Source of the DNA: Alopecurus myosuroides
Lineage: Eukaryota > Streptophyta > Magnoliopsida > Poales > Poaceae
Direction: 5' to 3'
DNA: 64,000 nt
Assembly: GCA_028641055.1 (NCBI GenBank)
Contig: CM054059.1
Location: 111,364,263 to 111,428,262 of the forward strand
In this document: positions 35,501-46,937 of the stretch, in pieces
Layout of the letters: each line of letters starts with the position of its first letter
Numbering within the stretch: the stretch's first letter is position 1
The notes under the pieces: generated by a model
The model's database searches: none
The model's input: only the letters and a program-made list of their open reading frames with translations
Told to the model about the DNA's origin: nothing
Program-made: the position numbers and the translations under genes

Positions 35501-36283
35501 GATGGGTTTGATTGGAGTTAGTTATAGTTGGTTACGATACGCTATCTTATCTTCTCTCTGTTAGTCGGAAGTGGTAGTAACTCTGTAGTTGGTTAGAGCA
35601 GCCAGTTGCAGCATCTTTTATATCCCCTTCCTTTCGTTGAACCCAAAGCATCTGTGCTTGGTGTTGGCGGGTTACACTTTGGTGAATTGTGAGTCTTGCT
35701 TGCCAGTACGTTTATGTACTGACCCCTTTGGGGCTGTGGTTTCCGCAGACTACGTTTCCGAGGATCCCCATGGTGGCTACTACGTGGAGTTTGACGAGGC
35801 TGGTGACGAGTAGATAGCGGACCCGGGCAGGATCCGAGACTTCGTGGATGGGCTCCGTCTTTTCGTTACCGGCCTCTTAGGCCTATTTGGATCTTGTCTG
35901 TACTCAGACATGTTGAATGCTTCCGCTGTGTTGTAATGATGATATGTTGGGACATGTGTCCTCTGGATGATTGTATTTGCTATCTCTGCTCTAGTGAGAG
36001 CTATTTGCAACTTATTTCCATCTTTTGTGTCGTAGAGATCTGTTGTGATATCACTTGTTCCCATGCCGTCTACGTACCGTGTGTGTATGTTTTGAAGTAC
36101 GTCAATGGAAGTATCTGGATTCCTATGGGATGGTTTGCGCAGACGATGAATAGTAAGATAATGGTTGTCACACGTTTACGTGTTGGCCTGCTCATATTGA
36201 GATGCGGGTGCCGGTATGCCCCGTAAGCCATTTATCTACTGTTTAACAGACTGTGAGTATGCCCTAGAAGTCCGGGTGCGACA
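32537..36283 (+). repeat. 3' LTR of element A, part after B
   Basis: After the AGCAC duplication (32537-32541), CGCACGCAGCAG resumes exactly where 22548 left off, compared with 16540 in the 5' LTR. It contains the second copies of the tRNA-arm-like pair (about 32725-32935) and of the ~160-bp array (about 33254-34113). It ends GGGTGCGACA at 36283. Confidence 0.95.
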
Positions 36284-36288
36284 TGAAT
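36284..36288. repeat. Target site duplication of element A, right copy (TGAAT)
   Basis: It matches 15093-15097. The reading frame of C gag continues from one side to the other when one copy is counted. Confidence 0.95.
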
Positions 36289-37038
36289 GCAGTGATCCCA
36301 GCTGTGCCTCACTATCTGCTCTGGTGCGAGCAAGAGATTACCTGGTCCAGAGCCGATCATCCCAAGGTGATGCCCAATCCGGGTACATATGCACTGGTGG
36401 TGGATCCCACATACCTGGGGACCATGATGAATGTCAGGTTCAGACAAGTGCTGATTGATAACGGCAGCAGCATCAACATCATGTACCGAGACACCCTGGA
36501 GAAGCTTGGCCTCGCCGAGAACATGCTGCTACCCAGCAGGACCACTTTCCATGGCATTGTGTCGGGAGTGTCTTGCGCTCCAATCGGCCGCATCTGGGTA
36601 GATGTCCTATTCGGTAAGAGGGAGAACTGCCGCACCGAGTGCCTGCAGTTTGAAGTGGTTGATCTTTAGAGCCTCTACCATGATCTACTCGGTAGGCCTG
36701 CGCTCACCAAGTTCATGGCCTCAACCCATGCAACCTACCTGAAGATGAAGCTACCTGGTCCCAATGGTGTCATCACCATCTCGGGTGATTACAAGCGTTC
36801 CTTGGAGTGCGCGTCTGTTGGTTCTCTGCTGGCGGAGTCCATGGTCATCGCTGTTGAGAAGAAGAACATACACGAGGTAGTTGATATGGCTCAAGCAGCG
36901 CAAGTCGGTATGCCTGGCATGCCGGGTACTCAGTATGGAGCAGCTTTCCAGGCCTCCCAGGAAACCAAGAAGGTGCAGGTGGACCCTGAGTTCCCAAACT
37001 GTGTTGCCATCATTGGCGCCGGGTTGGGCGAGAAATAG
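36289..37038 (+). pseudogene. Protease region of element C pol
   Basis: The active site VLIDNGSSINIMY (about 36447-36485) has Asp-Asn-Gly-Ser. The conserved LLGRPALTKFMA segment follows at about 36685-36720. TAG stops interrupt it at 36667-36669 and 37036-37038, both in the running frame. In Tat elements the protease is part of the Gag-Pol polyprotein, and the frame here is the same as that of gag. Confidence 0.85.
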
Positions 37039-38470
37039 GAAAGCGAGCTCATCCACTTCCTCCGTGAGAATCGGGATGTCTTTGCATGGTCCAATGAGGA
37101 TCTGTCGGGTGTCCCGGGGGAGTTGGTTGAGCACTCGCTACATGTGCGTCCTGACACCAAGACAGTTAAGCAGGCAATGCGCCGCTTTGGTGATGAGAGG
37201 AGGAAAGCTATAGGTGATCAGATCACCAAGTTGTTGATAAGAAGATTCATCATGGAGATGCTGCATCCGGATTGGCTGGCCAACCCGGTTATGGTTGAGA
37301 AGAAGAAGGAAGACCCCAAGGCCGAGACTGCATGGCGCATGTGCGTGGACTACACCAACCTGAACAAGGCCTGCCCCAAGGACCCATTCCCGCTACCCCG
37401 CATAGATCAGGTGATCGATTCCACTGCCGGGTGTGAACTTTTGTCTTTCGTTGATGCCTACTCTGGTTTCCACCAGATACCTCTTAATCCGGTTGATCAA
37501 ATAAAGACTTCTTTCATTACCCCGTACGGGGCTTATTGCTATCGTGTTATGTGCTTTGGGTTGCGGAATGCTGGGGCTACCTATCAGAGGTGCATGCAGA
37601 AATGCTTGCATGACCAAATTGGCAAGAATGTGCAGATTTACGTAGATGACATTGTCATCAAAACGAAAGAAACACATACTCTGCTTAGTGATATTGAGGA
37701 AACTTTTGCTAACCAGCGCAAGTACATGATGAAATTGAATCCGACTAAATGCACCTTTGGCGTCCTGGCTGGAAAGTTACTCGGTTTCTTGGTATCCAGC
37801 CGGGGCATTGAAGCCAATCCTTCAAAGATAAAAGCTATAGAGAGCATGTCTTTACCGAGATCACTGAAGGATGTGCAAAAGTTTACCGGGTGCTTGGCTT
37901 CTCTTAGCCGCTTCCTGGGGAGAATGGGTGAGAAGGCCTTGCCTCTTTACCAGCTCATGAAGAAGAGTGATAAGTTTGTCTGGACATCGCAAGCCGATGT
38001 GGCCTTTAAAGAACTCAAGACCATGCTGGGTAGCGCTCCCATCCTGGCTAGCCCGCTACCGAAAGAGCCAATGTTGCTGTACATTGCGGCGACCAACCGG
38101 GTAGTCAGTGTGGTGATAGTGGTGGAAAGAGAAGAGGAAGGCAAGAAGGTGCAGCGGCCAGTGTATTATGTCAGCAACGTGCTATCCAGCTCTAAGCAAA
38201 ACTACCCGCACTATCAGAAGATGACATACGGCGTGTACCTGGGTGCCAAGAAGCTCAAGCACTATTTCTAAGAGCATCCCATCACAGTGGTGAGTACTTC
38301 TCCCATCTCGGAGATCATGGTCAACAAGGAAGCAAGCGGCCGGGTACCCAAGTGGGCAATTGAGCTAGCCGCGTACACTCCTCTGTACGCGAGAAGAGAA
38401 GCGATCAAGTCACAAACTCTGGCGGATTTCTTGGTGGATTGGGCCGAGATGCAGTATGATCCCCCCCTTG
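37039..38470 (+). pseudogene. Reverse transcriptase and native RNase H of element C
   Basis: A good reverse transcriptase frame runs 37123-38271. It includes WLANPVMV, the conserved LSFVDAYSGFHQI, and the catalytic IYVDDIVIK (about 37636-37662). The following RNase H segment is degenerate and crosses a TAA at 38269-38271, reaching ADFLVDWAEMQ (about 38424-38455). A frameshift near 38465 moves into the next domain's frame. The enzyme would copy element RNA into cDNA. Confidence 0.88.
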
Positions 38471-39010
38471 CTGGAAACCAACTACTGGAAAATGCATTTT
38501 GATGGCTCCAAATTGAAGGAAGGACTTGGTGCTGGCGTAGTGCTTACGTCACCCAAGCGAGATCAACTCAAGTACGTGCTACAGATTCATTTCAAAGCAT
38601 CTAAAAATGTGGCCGAGTATGAGGCATTGGTGCATGGCCTGAGGGTAGCCAAGGAAATTGGGGTGCAGCGTATCGTCTGCTATGGCGACTCGGATTTGGT
38701 GATTCAGCAAGTATCCGGCACCTGGGATGCTTTGGATACCAACATGGCGTCCTATCGGTTTCTGGTGCAAACCATGACTGGCTTCTTTGAAGGGTGTGAG
38801 TTCCATCACATACACCCAGCTGAAAACGATGCAGCTGACGAGCTGTCCAAGTTGGGGTCTTCTCGGCAGTTTATCCCGGCTGGGATTGCCTTGGAGCATT
38901 TGAGAAAGCCATCCATCAAGCCATCCCCCAACTCGGAGTCTATCTTCGTTCCATCCCTGCCAGGAGAGGAAGCTGTGCCCATGGAGATTGATTGGGAGGC
39001 TGCAAAAGAG
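38471..39010 (+). pseudogene. Archaeal-type RNase H (second RNase H) of element C
   Basis: The domain has MHFDGSKLKEGLGAG, VAEYEALVHGL and CYGDSDLVIQQ, holding the Asp, Glu and Asp catalytic positions, and NDAADELSKL with the final Asp. This RNase H is different from the native Gypsy RNase H just upstream and is known as a hallmark of the Tat lineage (RVT_3-like). It is one frame away from reverse transcriptase because of the shift near 38465. Confidence 0.85.
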
Positions 39011-39136
39011 AACCCGGGGACTGTCGTCTCCAACCCGGGGACTGGCACCTGCAACCCGGGGACTGCTCCATTCAACTCGGGGACTATCGCATTCATTGAG
39101 GGGATCATTTCTCAGTACTCGGGGACTCGGGGACTC
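39011..39136 (+). repeat. 21-bp minisatellite encoding a heptapeptide repeat
   Basis: Six units of 21 bp lie in frame, the first three beginning NPGT. Each unit has a core of CCCGGGGACT or CTCGGGGACT (39013, 39034, 39055, 39076 and twice near 39118-39136; the fifth unit has decayed). It sits in the linker between the second RNase H and integrase. Confidence 0.85.
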
Positions 39137-40482
39137 GCCCCCAACTCAGAAGAAGTCTTGGTAGCTGATCCAATGGAAGTGGACGAACCAGTGTTTCCCA
39201 CCCGGGAGACACCGAGTTGGGCTCTGCCCATATTATCCTTTCTAACGGATGGCACATTGCCGAGTGATGAGGTCACAGCCAGGCAAATACTGTGAAGATC
39301 CAAGGGCTACAAAATCATCAACAAGGTGCTACACAGAAGGAGTCCTACTGGCGTGCTGCAACGCTGTGTAGAGCCAGAGGAAGGAGAAGAAATTCTTGTG
39401 GAGATACACCAAGGAGAATGCGGGCATCACGCCTCTTCTCGGGCTCTGGTCAACAAGGCTTTTCGGCATGGCTTCTTTTGGCTCACTGCTTTGAGGCAAG
39501 CTAAAGATATAGTGAGGAAGTGCAACGGGTGCCAGAGGTTTCCAAGCAAGATCCATATGCCATCTTCCGAGTTAAAAACCATCCCCAGTACTTGGCCGTT
39601 TGCTGTTTGGTGTTTGGACATGGTAGGCCCCTTCAAGCCAGCTAGAGGCAACATGACTCACATCTTGGTCATGGTGGACAAATTCACCAAGTGGATTGAG
39701 GTCAAGCCTATTCGGAAGTGTGAAGGAGTCACAGCTGTGAGTTTCCTGAAGGATGTCATTCTGAGATACGGCTACCTGCACAGCATCATCACTGATAATG
39801 GCATAAACTTTGCAGAGGGTGCATTCGCAAGATTCTGCAGAGAGAAGCGGATCCGGCTTGATGTTGCATCTGTTGCGCATCCTGCCTCCAATGGACAAGT
39901 TGAAAGAGCAAATGGCATTGTCCTATCCGGGATAAAGCCAAGGCTGATTGAGCCATTACAGCGAACCCCTGGGTGTTGGCTGGACGAGTTGCCGGCGGTG
40001 TTGTGGAGTCTAAAGACTACCCCTAACCGATAAACCGGATACACACCATTCTTCCTGGTATATGGAGCTGAGGCCGTGTTGCCCACTGACCTAGAGCATG
40101 AATCGCCCCGGGTAACCCTCTACACTGAGGCGGAGGCGAGAGAAGCTCGAGAAAATTACGTTGACCTGCTAGAAGAAGCAAGAGAGCTAACTCTGTCACG
40201 TTCAGCCATTTATCAGCAAAACTTGAGGCGTTATCACAGTCGGAAAGTAAACCCAAGGGTTTCCGAGAAGGAGATATGGTCCTTAGGCTCGTGCAGCGCA
40301 CGGCCGGGATGCACAAGCTATCCCCTCCGTGGGAAGGGCCCTTCATTGTGAGCAAGGCTCTACACAATGATGCCTACTATCTAGTTGACGCACATGCACC
40401 CGAGAAGAACAGGCCGGATAAAGCTGGAGAGGAATCCAAACGCCCCTGGAATGTAGCTCTACTCCGCCGTTTTCATTCATGA
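39137..40482 (+). pseudogene. Integrase of element C
   Basis: The His-His-Cys-Cys zinc region is visible (HHASSRALVNKAF... then CNGCQRF, about 39424-39540). The catalytic core has Asp in LDMVGPF (about 39616), Asp in ITDNG (about 39795) and Glu in GQVERANG (about 39903). The C-terminal GPF motif WEGPFIVSKAL is at about 40330-40365. Stops are at 39293-39295 (linker) and 40031-40033, with a frameshift near 40290. The frame ends at 40480-40482. Confidence 0.87.
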
Positions 40483-41128
40483 GCAAAAGTTGTATGTATC
40501 TCCTCAACCGAGTTAAAATTCTAGTCGGCACTCCGAATTCAAACTCGGGGACTGCCTGTGCAAAAACCTTGCCTTGTGTTGTTTACCTTGTTTCCTTTGT
40601 CTACTCGGTTGGTCTACTTGGAATTTCATGTGCATATCTAGTAGTGTGTTTAAACCCACGGGCCAACTCTTCGACTCTGCTGCTGTCCGCAACCCGGCTT
40701 CATGGCAAGCAAGAGAACAAGCCAAAGGTCAATGAGCACATGAAAAATTGCTAAGGAAAAGAGAAGTGTAGCAACCGAGTAGGGTGTTCTTTACTATTCT
40801 GTTGTCTCTTTTCGGTTAAGTGGTGGGCAGCGTTACCATGCAATTTTCTAAGTGCTAAGTATCTGAAACTTGAACTTTGAAATCTTGTGACTCGACTACC
40901 AAAAAGCCACAAGTGGCAGGTAAGAGCAAAGACAAAGAGAACAAGTGAATGAAAAATGCAACTCGGGGACTTGCATTGAAACGCAACCCGCATTGAGCCA
41001 GAGTTGCTAAAGTGTTAACAAAATAAAATTGAGTAGCAAACGACTTAAAGCTTAAAGTTTTTCGATACATATGCACCCGGCATCCCGGGGATCTGATGAG
41101 ATTGTTCAGAGATAAAACATGCAGGAGT
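40483..41128. other. Spacer between pol and antisense gene in element C
   Basis: It is noncoding. It holds two more CTCGGGGACT motifs (40544-40553, 40962-40971) like those in the 39011-39136 array. Sense and antisense transcripts would converge here. Confidence 0.5.
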
Positions 41129-44100
41129 TAAGCAGCAGTGGAGGCAGTATCAGTGTTGGTATTGGTAGGCGCTTCCGGCTCGGAGGTAGCAGTAGTTGAG
41201 GTTGGCTCAGCTGAAGAAGGAGTTCCAGTTGTCGAGATGGGCTCTGACGCAGTGTTGGAGGCTTGAGTGGCCACTGGTGTTGGGAGGAGGGTAGAGCTCG
41301 GCAGTCGTAGTCCCAGTCGCGCCCAACTCGGGAGCGAGGTCATCAATCACCATCTTGGTGGTGATGGTCGCTTCCTGCGCGGCGGATTGCGTCTGCTCAG
41401 CCTCCGGGTTGGCTCCCATCCCGGAGTCCTCCGTAGTGCCGTGCTACTCGCTCTGCTCTTGCTCAGCCGCCTCATGCTCGGACCTTTCCTCCTCCATCTC
41501 CTCGTCATCCTGGCCTTGGTCTTCGTCGCCATCATCCTCGAACTCGGCCTCTCCCTCGTCTTCATCACCCTCAACATCCGTATCCGGCTCGGTGGGGCCG
41601 TCAATATATAAGCTGGTGTCAGCGTAGGAGGCAGGCTCATAAGCCACTTCCTTCCGGCAGGGAGACGCACTCGGGACGCTTAGTCCACTTGGATCCATTG
41701 CGCCGAGTGCCAATCCTGTCGAGATCCAGGTTCTCGTACCAGGATAGAATGAAGTGAAGGAGCTCGTCAGCGCCTGCCCGAGCTGCGGAAGCACGCCACT
41801 TCTTCAACTCCACCTTGACCTGGTCCAAGTTGGTGGCGATGTCGCGAAAGGTCTCAGGAACGTCCTTCTCGGGCCAGAAGAGTTTGTGCAGTTTGATTCC
41901 AGTAGACACCATGGAGGTGCCCAGGCCCTTGAGGAGCGATTCGGGTCTTGAGGTTGACGAGATGGTCGTTGATGCTGGAGGTACTGTCAACGCTCAGACC
42001 AGATGCGGCCCTGGCTGCCTTGCCTTGTCCACAGCAGATTCACCAGCGGAACGGAGTTCCGGGAAGATATCTACATAAGGAACTGAGTTGGATCAGAAAC
42101 AGTGACCGAGAAGAAGTAAAAACGGGTAGAAGAAGGTAGAGAAGAAAAAGCAAGCAAAGTATAGAGTAGCAGTAACTCACATTCCATCTCTACCACCAGG
42201 GCTCCCAGCTTGATCTTCCAGTCTTCTGCACCTTGGAGTTGCTTATCCTGGAGACGGCACGAGTCGGTGATTTGAGCCTCGAGAGCCTGGTTACATTCCT
42301 TCAGCATTTGGATCTCCATCTCGAACGCCCGCTTCTGGGCGGCAGCTGTTTTCTCAATCTCTTGCTTCTCGCGGACATGGTTGATGGCAGTCTGGAGTGC
42401 ATCTGAGAGATCAACCTGGAGCTTCCCGAAATCCGCTCTCTCGGCCTTGCGCTCCTTCTCTATGTCCACCTCCCGGGCCTGCACTTGCTGGTGTGCCTCA
42501 GCAGGAGCGAGGCACTGCAGGTGATGCTCCCAGAACTTCTTATATTCTTTTGCGAGAAGAACGACACCATTAAGCAGGGTAGCCAAAAGAGAGAGGCAAA
42601 TGCAGAGAGGAGATAAGTACTCACCTTCCAGAGAAGAGATTTTACTCTGTGTGGAGGCAGCGAAAACCTCGCAATCCTGGTGTCTCTCCACCAGGGCCTT
42701 GAGCTCGCCTACAGAGAAGAAAGCACTTGAGCAAAAAGCAAAAAACGGGCATAAGTACAAAACGCACTAACCGGGATGCTAAAATCTTACCCTCAATTTC
42801 CGAGAGCTTGAGAGTGCGGTCCGGGGCGTTCTTTTCCAACGCATCCCTGTCACTCTTGTCGGCCTCCAGAGCTCGGTTACGGTCTCTGGTTTGGCGGTGG
42901 TTCCAGAGAAGCTGGCGGAACACTTTGGTCCTTTTCTGGACTCTATCCTGCAAGGGAGAAGGAAAGAGTTTGAGTTTTTGAAGATTTGGCCCGAGTAAAT
43001 ATCAACTCGGTTGAGTTTTCACCTACTCGGCCCGAATCTCGGGGACTGGGGTAATGGCTAAGAGAAGAAAAGACGAATGAAGGAAACCAGCAACTCGGAG
43101 AATTCAGAAAGAGAGAGAACACTTACCACATAGCTTTGCTCAATGTCTTCGATGTTCTTGCGCAAGACGAACAGCTTGCCGGCCAAGGTGCTGCAGGGAC
43201 TGGCTACTTCCATGCCAACAGGGCCGATGTCGGCCTTGTTCCAGTCTGTCCGATAGTGATCGAGCTTGCCTAACTTGGTACCATCCCAGGCGGCGTTGCC
43301 AAATACCTTGCTATCCCAGGTTTTCTCAACATGGCCTACCCGGTCCAGGATAGCCGCAACACCTTCTTCAGGAAGCGTCTCGTCATCTTCCTGGCGAGAG
43401 GAGATTTCCTTGATAAGAAGGGAAGCCTTCTTCCCCTTTGATGCTGAAAGGTTTGCGGCTTTTCGCTCTTTCAGAGTCCGGTGGCGCTCTTGCAAGTCTT
43501 TCTAGTACGCCGGGAAGTCGCGCTTCTCGCTGGCACTAGGTCCAGCACCTAGCTTCTCTGCAGGGCCAAAGGTGGCGTCAACTGGAGCTAAGTTGACGTT
43601 TGGATTGGTTGTTTTCTTCTTGGTGTTCTGGGCCTGCTGTGCGGCCTGCTTGTCTTGCGGCTTGAAGGGCAGCTGCGCCTGCTCGGCCTGTGCGACGCCA
43701 CGCTTAGGCTGATGTCGGGTTGGCTCAGCAGCTGTCTTGCAAGATTTCTTGGTGGTGGGCAGAGGCACTCGCGGAGAAGGTGCAACTGGTTGGCGAATGG
43801 GCGGAGAGGCTTGCTGAGAAGGAGGTGGCACCTGTTTGACAGGTGAAGTTACTTGGCGAGTTGAAGGCGCCTTTGCTTGGTTGGCAGCAGCGGCGTCCGG
43901 CTGCACGGCGTACTCGCGTGAGGGCTCCTCCACGGGGTCCTCTGTGCGCTGCGTGGCAGCGGGATCCTCGGTGTGCTGCACGGCAGCGCCGTCTTCTACC
44001 CGCTACTCGGCAGCGGGGTTGGGTTGCTCTGCAGCATTTGTATCTATCTGCTGCTCGGCGGTGGCGTCTGGCCGCTCCACGGCCGTGGTGTCCTGCTGCT

Positions 44101-46254
44101 GCTCGGCAGCATGTTCAGTATCCTCCCCAGCTGATGCAGCCTGGGGGAGTTGGAGGTCTCTCGGTGTTGGAAGCGTCTTGGGCGGCTTGCTGCGCTTCAG
44201 GCTGCAGCTGCTCGGTGACGCGGTCGGTATCATTCCCGGCGCCATCGTTCTCGGCGCCGAGATCTTGCTCTTCTTCGACAGGGGAGGACGCACGCGTCCT
44301 ACCCTGCGGCTCTGGTTTTCATCATCATCCGAGAGCTCTACAAGCTGCTCTCGGGGCGGGGCTGTTTTCCTCTTGGGACGTGGTGCAGCAGTGGCATCAG
44401 CGTCAAGAGCATCACTAGAAGAAGAAATAGAGTCAGAAGGAAAGCAGAAAGAAGAACAAGGGAGAAACACAACAGAGAATCAGAGTTTACTCGGAAAGTA
44501 CTTACCCGTCTGAGGTGGGGGCGCGGTTCTTGCTGGAGGTGGTGATTTTCACTGCCGGCTTCTTCTTGGCCCTCTTGCCAGGCGGTGCCTGTGCATCGCT
44601 GCCAGACCTCTTCCGGGTAGTAGGAGCAGCCACGGACAGCGGATCCACAATCATGGGTTCCTCCCCCTCATCCAGCTTGGGCTCCTCTGTGGATAAAAGA
44701 AGGAAGGATTTAGAACAGGCAAAGAAAAAGAATCAAAGCATACTGCTAGCGAGCAGAGAGGTGAACACGGTCACCTTCTTCATCTTCGGACCAATCCCGA
44801 ATAGAGGTATCAACACGGGATTTACCTTCCTGGCCGGAACGTGGGACGCAGAGGGTGGCTTGGACGTCATACGCCGTGGCGTCATCCTCAGTTCTGTCCT
44901 CTTCCCAGTTGGCCTCAAAGATGGGCTTGTCCTCATCCTTCTGGCGATTGATGTGTTGTTGGTGCAAGCATAAAACGTAATGAGTTGAGTTTCGGATAAG
45001 TGGTTCTACTCGGGATAGCGTGCAAACACAAAGCATATTAAGCTAAGTGAGTCTACTCGGAATAGCATGCAAACATAAAGCATATCAAGCTAAGGGTTCC
45101 TACTCGGAACAACATGCAAACATAAAGCATACAAAGCTAAGGGTTCCTACTCGGCATAGCATGCAAACACAAAGCATATAAAGCTAAGAGGAGTTCTATT
45201 CGGTATCAAACACGAGTAATGAGGGTGCAGAGAAGAGTACTAACCTGGGTAATTTTCTTAGCGCGGCTATACGGCATGAAGCCGTATGCCCAGTTCTTGG
45301 TCAGCGTTGTACTCATAATGGACTTGGCCCAGATGGCCACCTCTGCTTTGCTGAGCTCAAAGGTCGTAGTCCGAGTGCAGTCCCGCGGGCCTCCCATATA
45401 GCACATCTTGTGCGCTCGGGCCTGGAGTGGGAGTACTCGGCGAGAGATCCAGCACGCGATTGGATCGTCCTGCAAGAGCCCTTGTTCCGCCAGCTGCGTC
45501 AGGCGCTTCTCTACCTGGACAACATCTGGGACCGTGTTCTTAGGGTGGTACCCCCAGTTCTGTCTAGTGGGCAGCACGTTCACAAACTTGGGGAGCCCAA
45601 TCCGGTCTTCAGCAGGCTTTCCCTTCTCGGGAGCGATGTTCTTCACGTAGAGGAAACCGCGTTGCCACTTGCGCACGGTATCCAGTCCGAGAACCCGCGG
45701 ATCGTGCCCGGTCTTGCGTTGCAGCATCATCTCGCTACCTGTCTAGTTCATCACGCGGGGAACGAGAGGGTTGCCTGGATTGGGAACACTCTGCTGGCGG
45801 AGAAAGAAATAGCGGGCCCATGTCTGGACTGTCGGGTAGACGCTCAAGAAAGCCTTGCAGACGGTGGCGTGGGTGGAAAGCATCACCATGGCGTTGGGAG
45901 GAATATGGTGTGGTTGGAGGCCAAAATGGCGGAGGAAATCTGCGAAGCATTTGGAGACGGGAAGGCCTAGGCCACGTTTGAAGTGTGACAAGAAGACAAC
46001 GTATTCACCTTCCTGTGGTGCCGGGACGAGCTCGGTGCCGGAGGGCAACAGATTACGCCGGGGGGCACTCGGCGGGTGTTCACCAGCCACTGGTAATCAA
46101 CGGCGGTGACGTCCAAGCCCTCCCAGCCGGCTCGGGCCGGCGCCATCTCCTCCTCCTCCTCGTGCTCGTGCTCGTTCACGGCAGCGTGCTCGAGATCCAT
46201 GGAGTTACGACGCTCGTCGGAGTGGAAGGTGGCGACGAAGACGGAGGCGCTCAC
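41129..46254 (-). pseudogene. Antisense multi-exon gene of element C (Transposase_28-like)
   Basis: Inferred exons on the minus strand: about 46254-45245, 44940-44775, 44686-44506, 44414-43127, 42947-42791, 42708-42625, 42546-42181 and 42070-41129. All introns are GT-AG and exon phases agree. The first exon has the family domain: FLSHFKRGLGLP then HFGLQPHHIPPNA (about 45900-46000). Exon 4 is long, basic and Gln/Ala/Pro-rich. Exons 5-7 form a long coiled coil (ADFGKLQVDLSDALQTA). Exon 8 ends very acidic. Damage includes a frameshift near 46050, TAG at about 45745, two stops in exon 4 (near 44008 and 43502), a stop near 41991 and further shifts. Function unknown. Confidence 0.75.
45006..45203. 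repeat. 47-bp minisatellite in an intron of C's antisense gene
   Basis: The word CTACTCGG recurs at 45006, 45053, 45100 and 45147 (spacing 47) and as CTATTCGG at 45196. Each unit also contains GCATGCAAACATAAAGCAT or a close variant. It lies in the first intron, about 45244-44941. Confidence 0.9.
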
Positions 46255-46407
46255 GATGTGGTGCTCTCTATCTCTATCTCGCAGTGCGTGGAGCGGCGGC
46301 GCGTTGCGGTTGGCGGCGGCGCTGTGCTCGTAGGCGGAGGCGAGGACAGAGACGGAGCGGAGATGGGAAAATGCGAAGGGAAAGTGCGGTTTGGGCGGCG
46401 CGGGGGC

Positions 46408-46414
46408 ATTTATA
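46408..46414 (-). promoter_or_regulatory. TATA box of C's antisense gene
   Basis: The minus strand reads GGTATAAATGCC about 155 bp upstream of the first Met (46254), in a GC-rich context. It matches the arrangement in B and D. Confidence 0.65.
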
Positions 46415-46922
46415 CCTCCGCGAGCTGTGGTTACTACTGAGATTGATCGTGGCCGGGGATCGTGCGGCGTGGGTTAATGGACCGTTAGAAACACACACAG
46501 CGCATTTCGCGCGCGTAACAGGCGCATTTGATCGCACGACGTGGGTCGTGGGCTTTCGAGTACTTTCTCGTGGTGACCTAACAGGCTATGGGCCCTGGGT
46601 GCAGTGATAGGCGTGTGGCCTGCTGCAGCGAGGGCACCGAGGCGTCGGGGGTACGTGGGCGTGACACGTGCCCCGCAAGGACACGAGAAGCTGGATTTGG
46701 TCTGATCGAGCGGGAAATTTTGCTAAGTATAAGTACTCGGCAACACTGTGCAAGGTGTGTTCTACTCAGCTCCAAGAAGATTTTGCCAATAACCATAGGT
46801 TGGAGTGGTTCGAGTAAGGATTCTGAGCGTCCGGGTTGAGGAGCAACTCGGACATAGGGCCTCAAGGAGACAATTTGGTTTAAGCTGGCAGGGCCCAACG
46901 AACAAGTTCGCTGGACTCTACC
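46415..46922. other. Spacer upstream of C's antisense promoter
   Basis: No coding sequence is seen between the antisense TATA box and the polypurine tract. It probably holds upstream promoter elements of the antisense gene. Confidence 0.4.
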
Positions 46923-46937
46923 AGCTTCGGAGACTAA
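46923..46937 (+). promoter_or_regulatory. Polypurine tract of element C
   Basis: AGCTTCGGAGACTAA lies immediately before the 3' LTR start TGTCGGGG. Confidence 0.65.

Larger units (their letters stand above)
15098..36283 (+). mobile_element. Element A: LARD-like retrotransposon with 5.2-kb LTRs
   Basis: The element has LTRs of 5183 bp and (after removing B) 5184 bp, a primer binding site TGGTATCAGAGC, and a polypurine tract before the 3' LTR. Only 826 bp of internal DNA lies between the LTRs. That internal part keeps small pieces of a Tekay/Del-type chromovirus pol, so A looks like an internal deletion derivative moved in trans. LTRs of this size with no coding capacity fit the large retrotransposon derivative (LARD) class. 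The last ~1.5 kb of the two LTRs differs at about 19 positions (about 1.2%). Confidence 0.92.

Noticed and set aside
45006..45203. CRISPR-like array
   Set aside because: The units are head-to-tail without unique spacers, in a plant element intron; it is a minisatellite.
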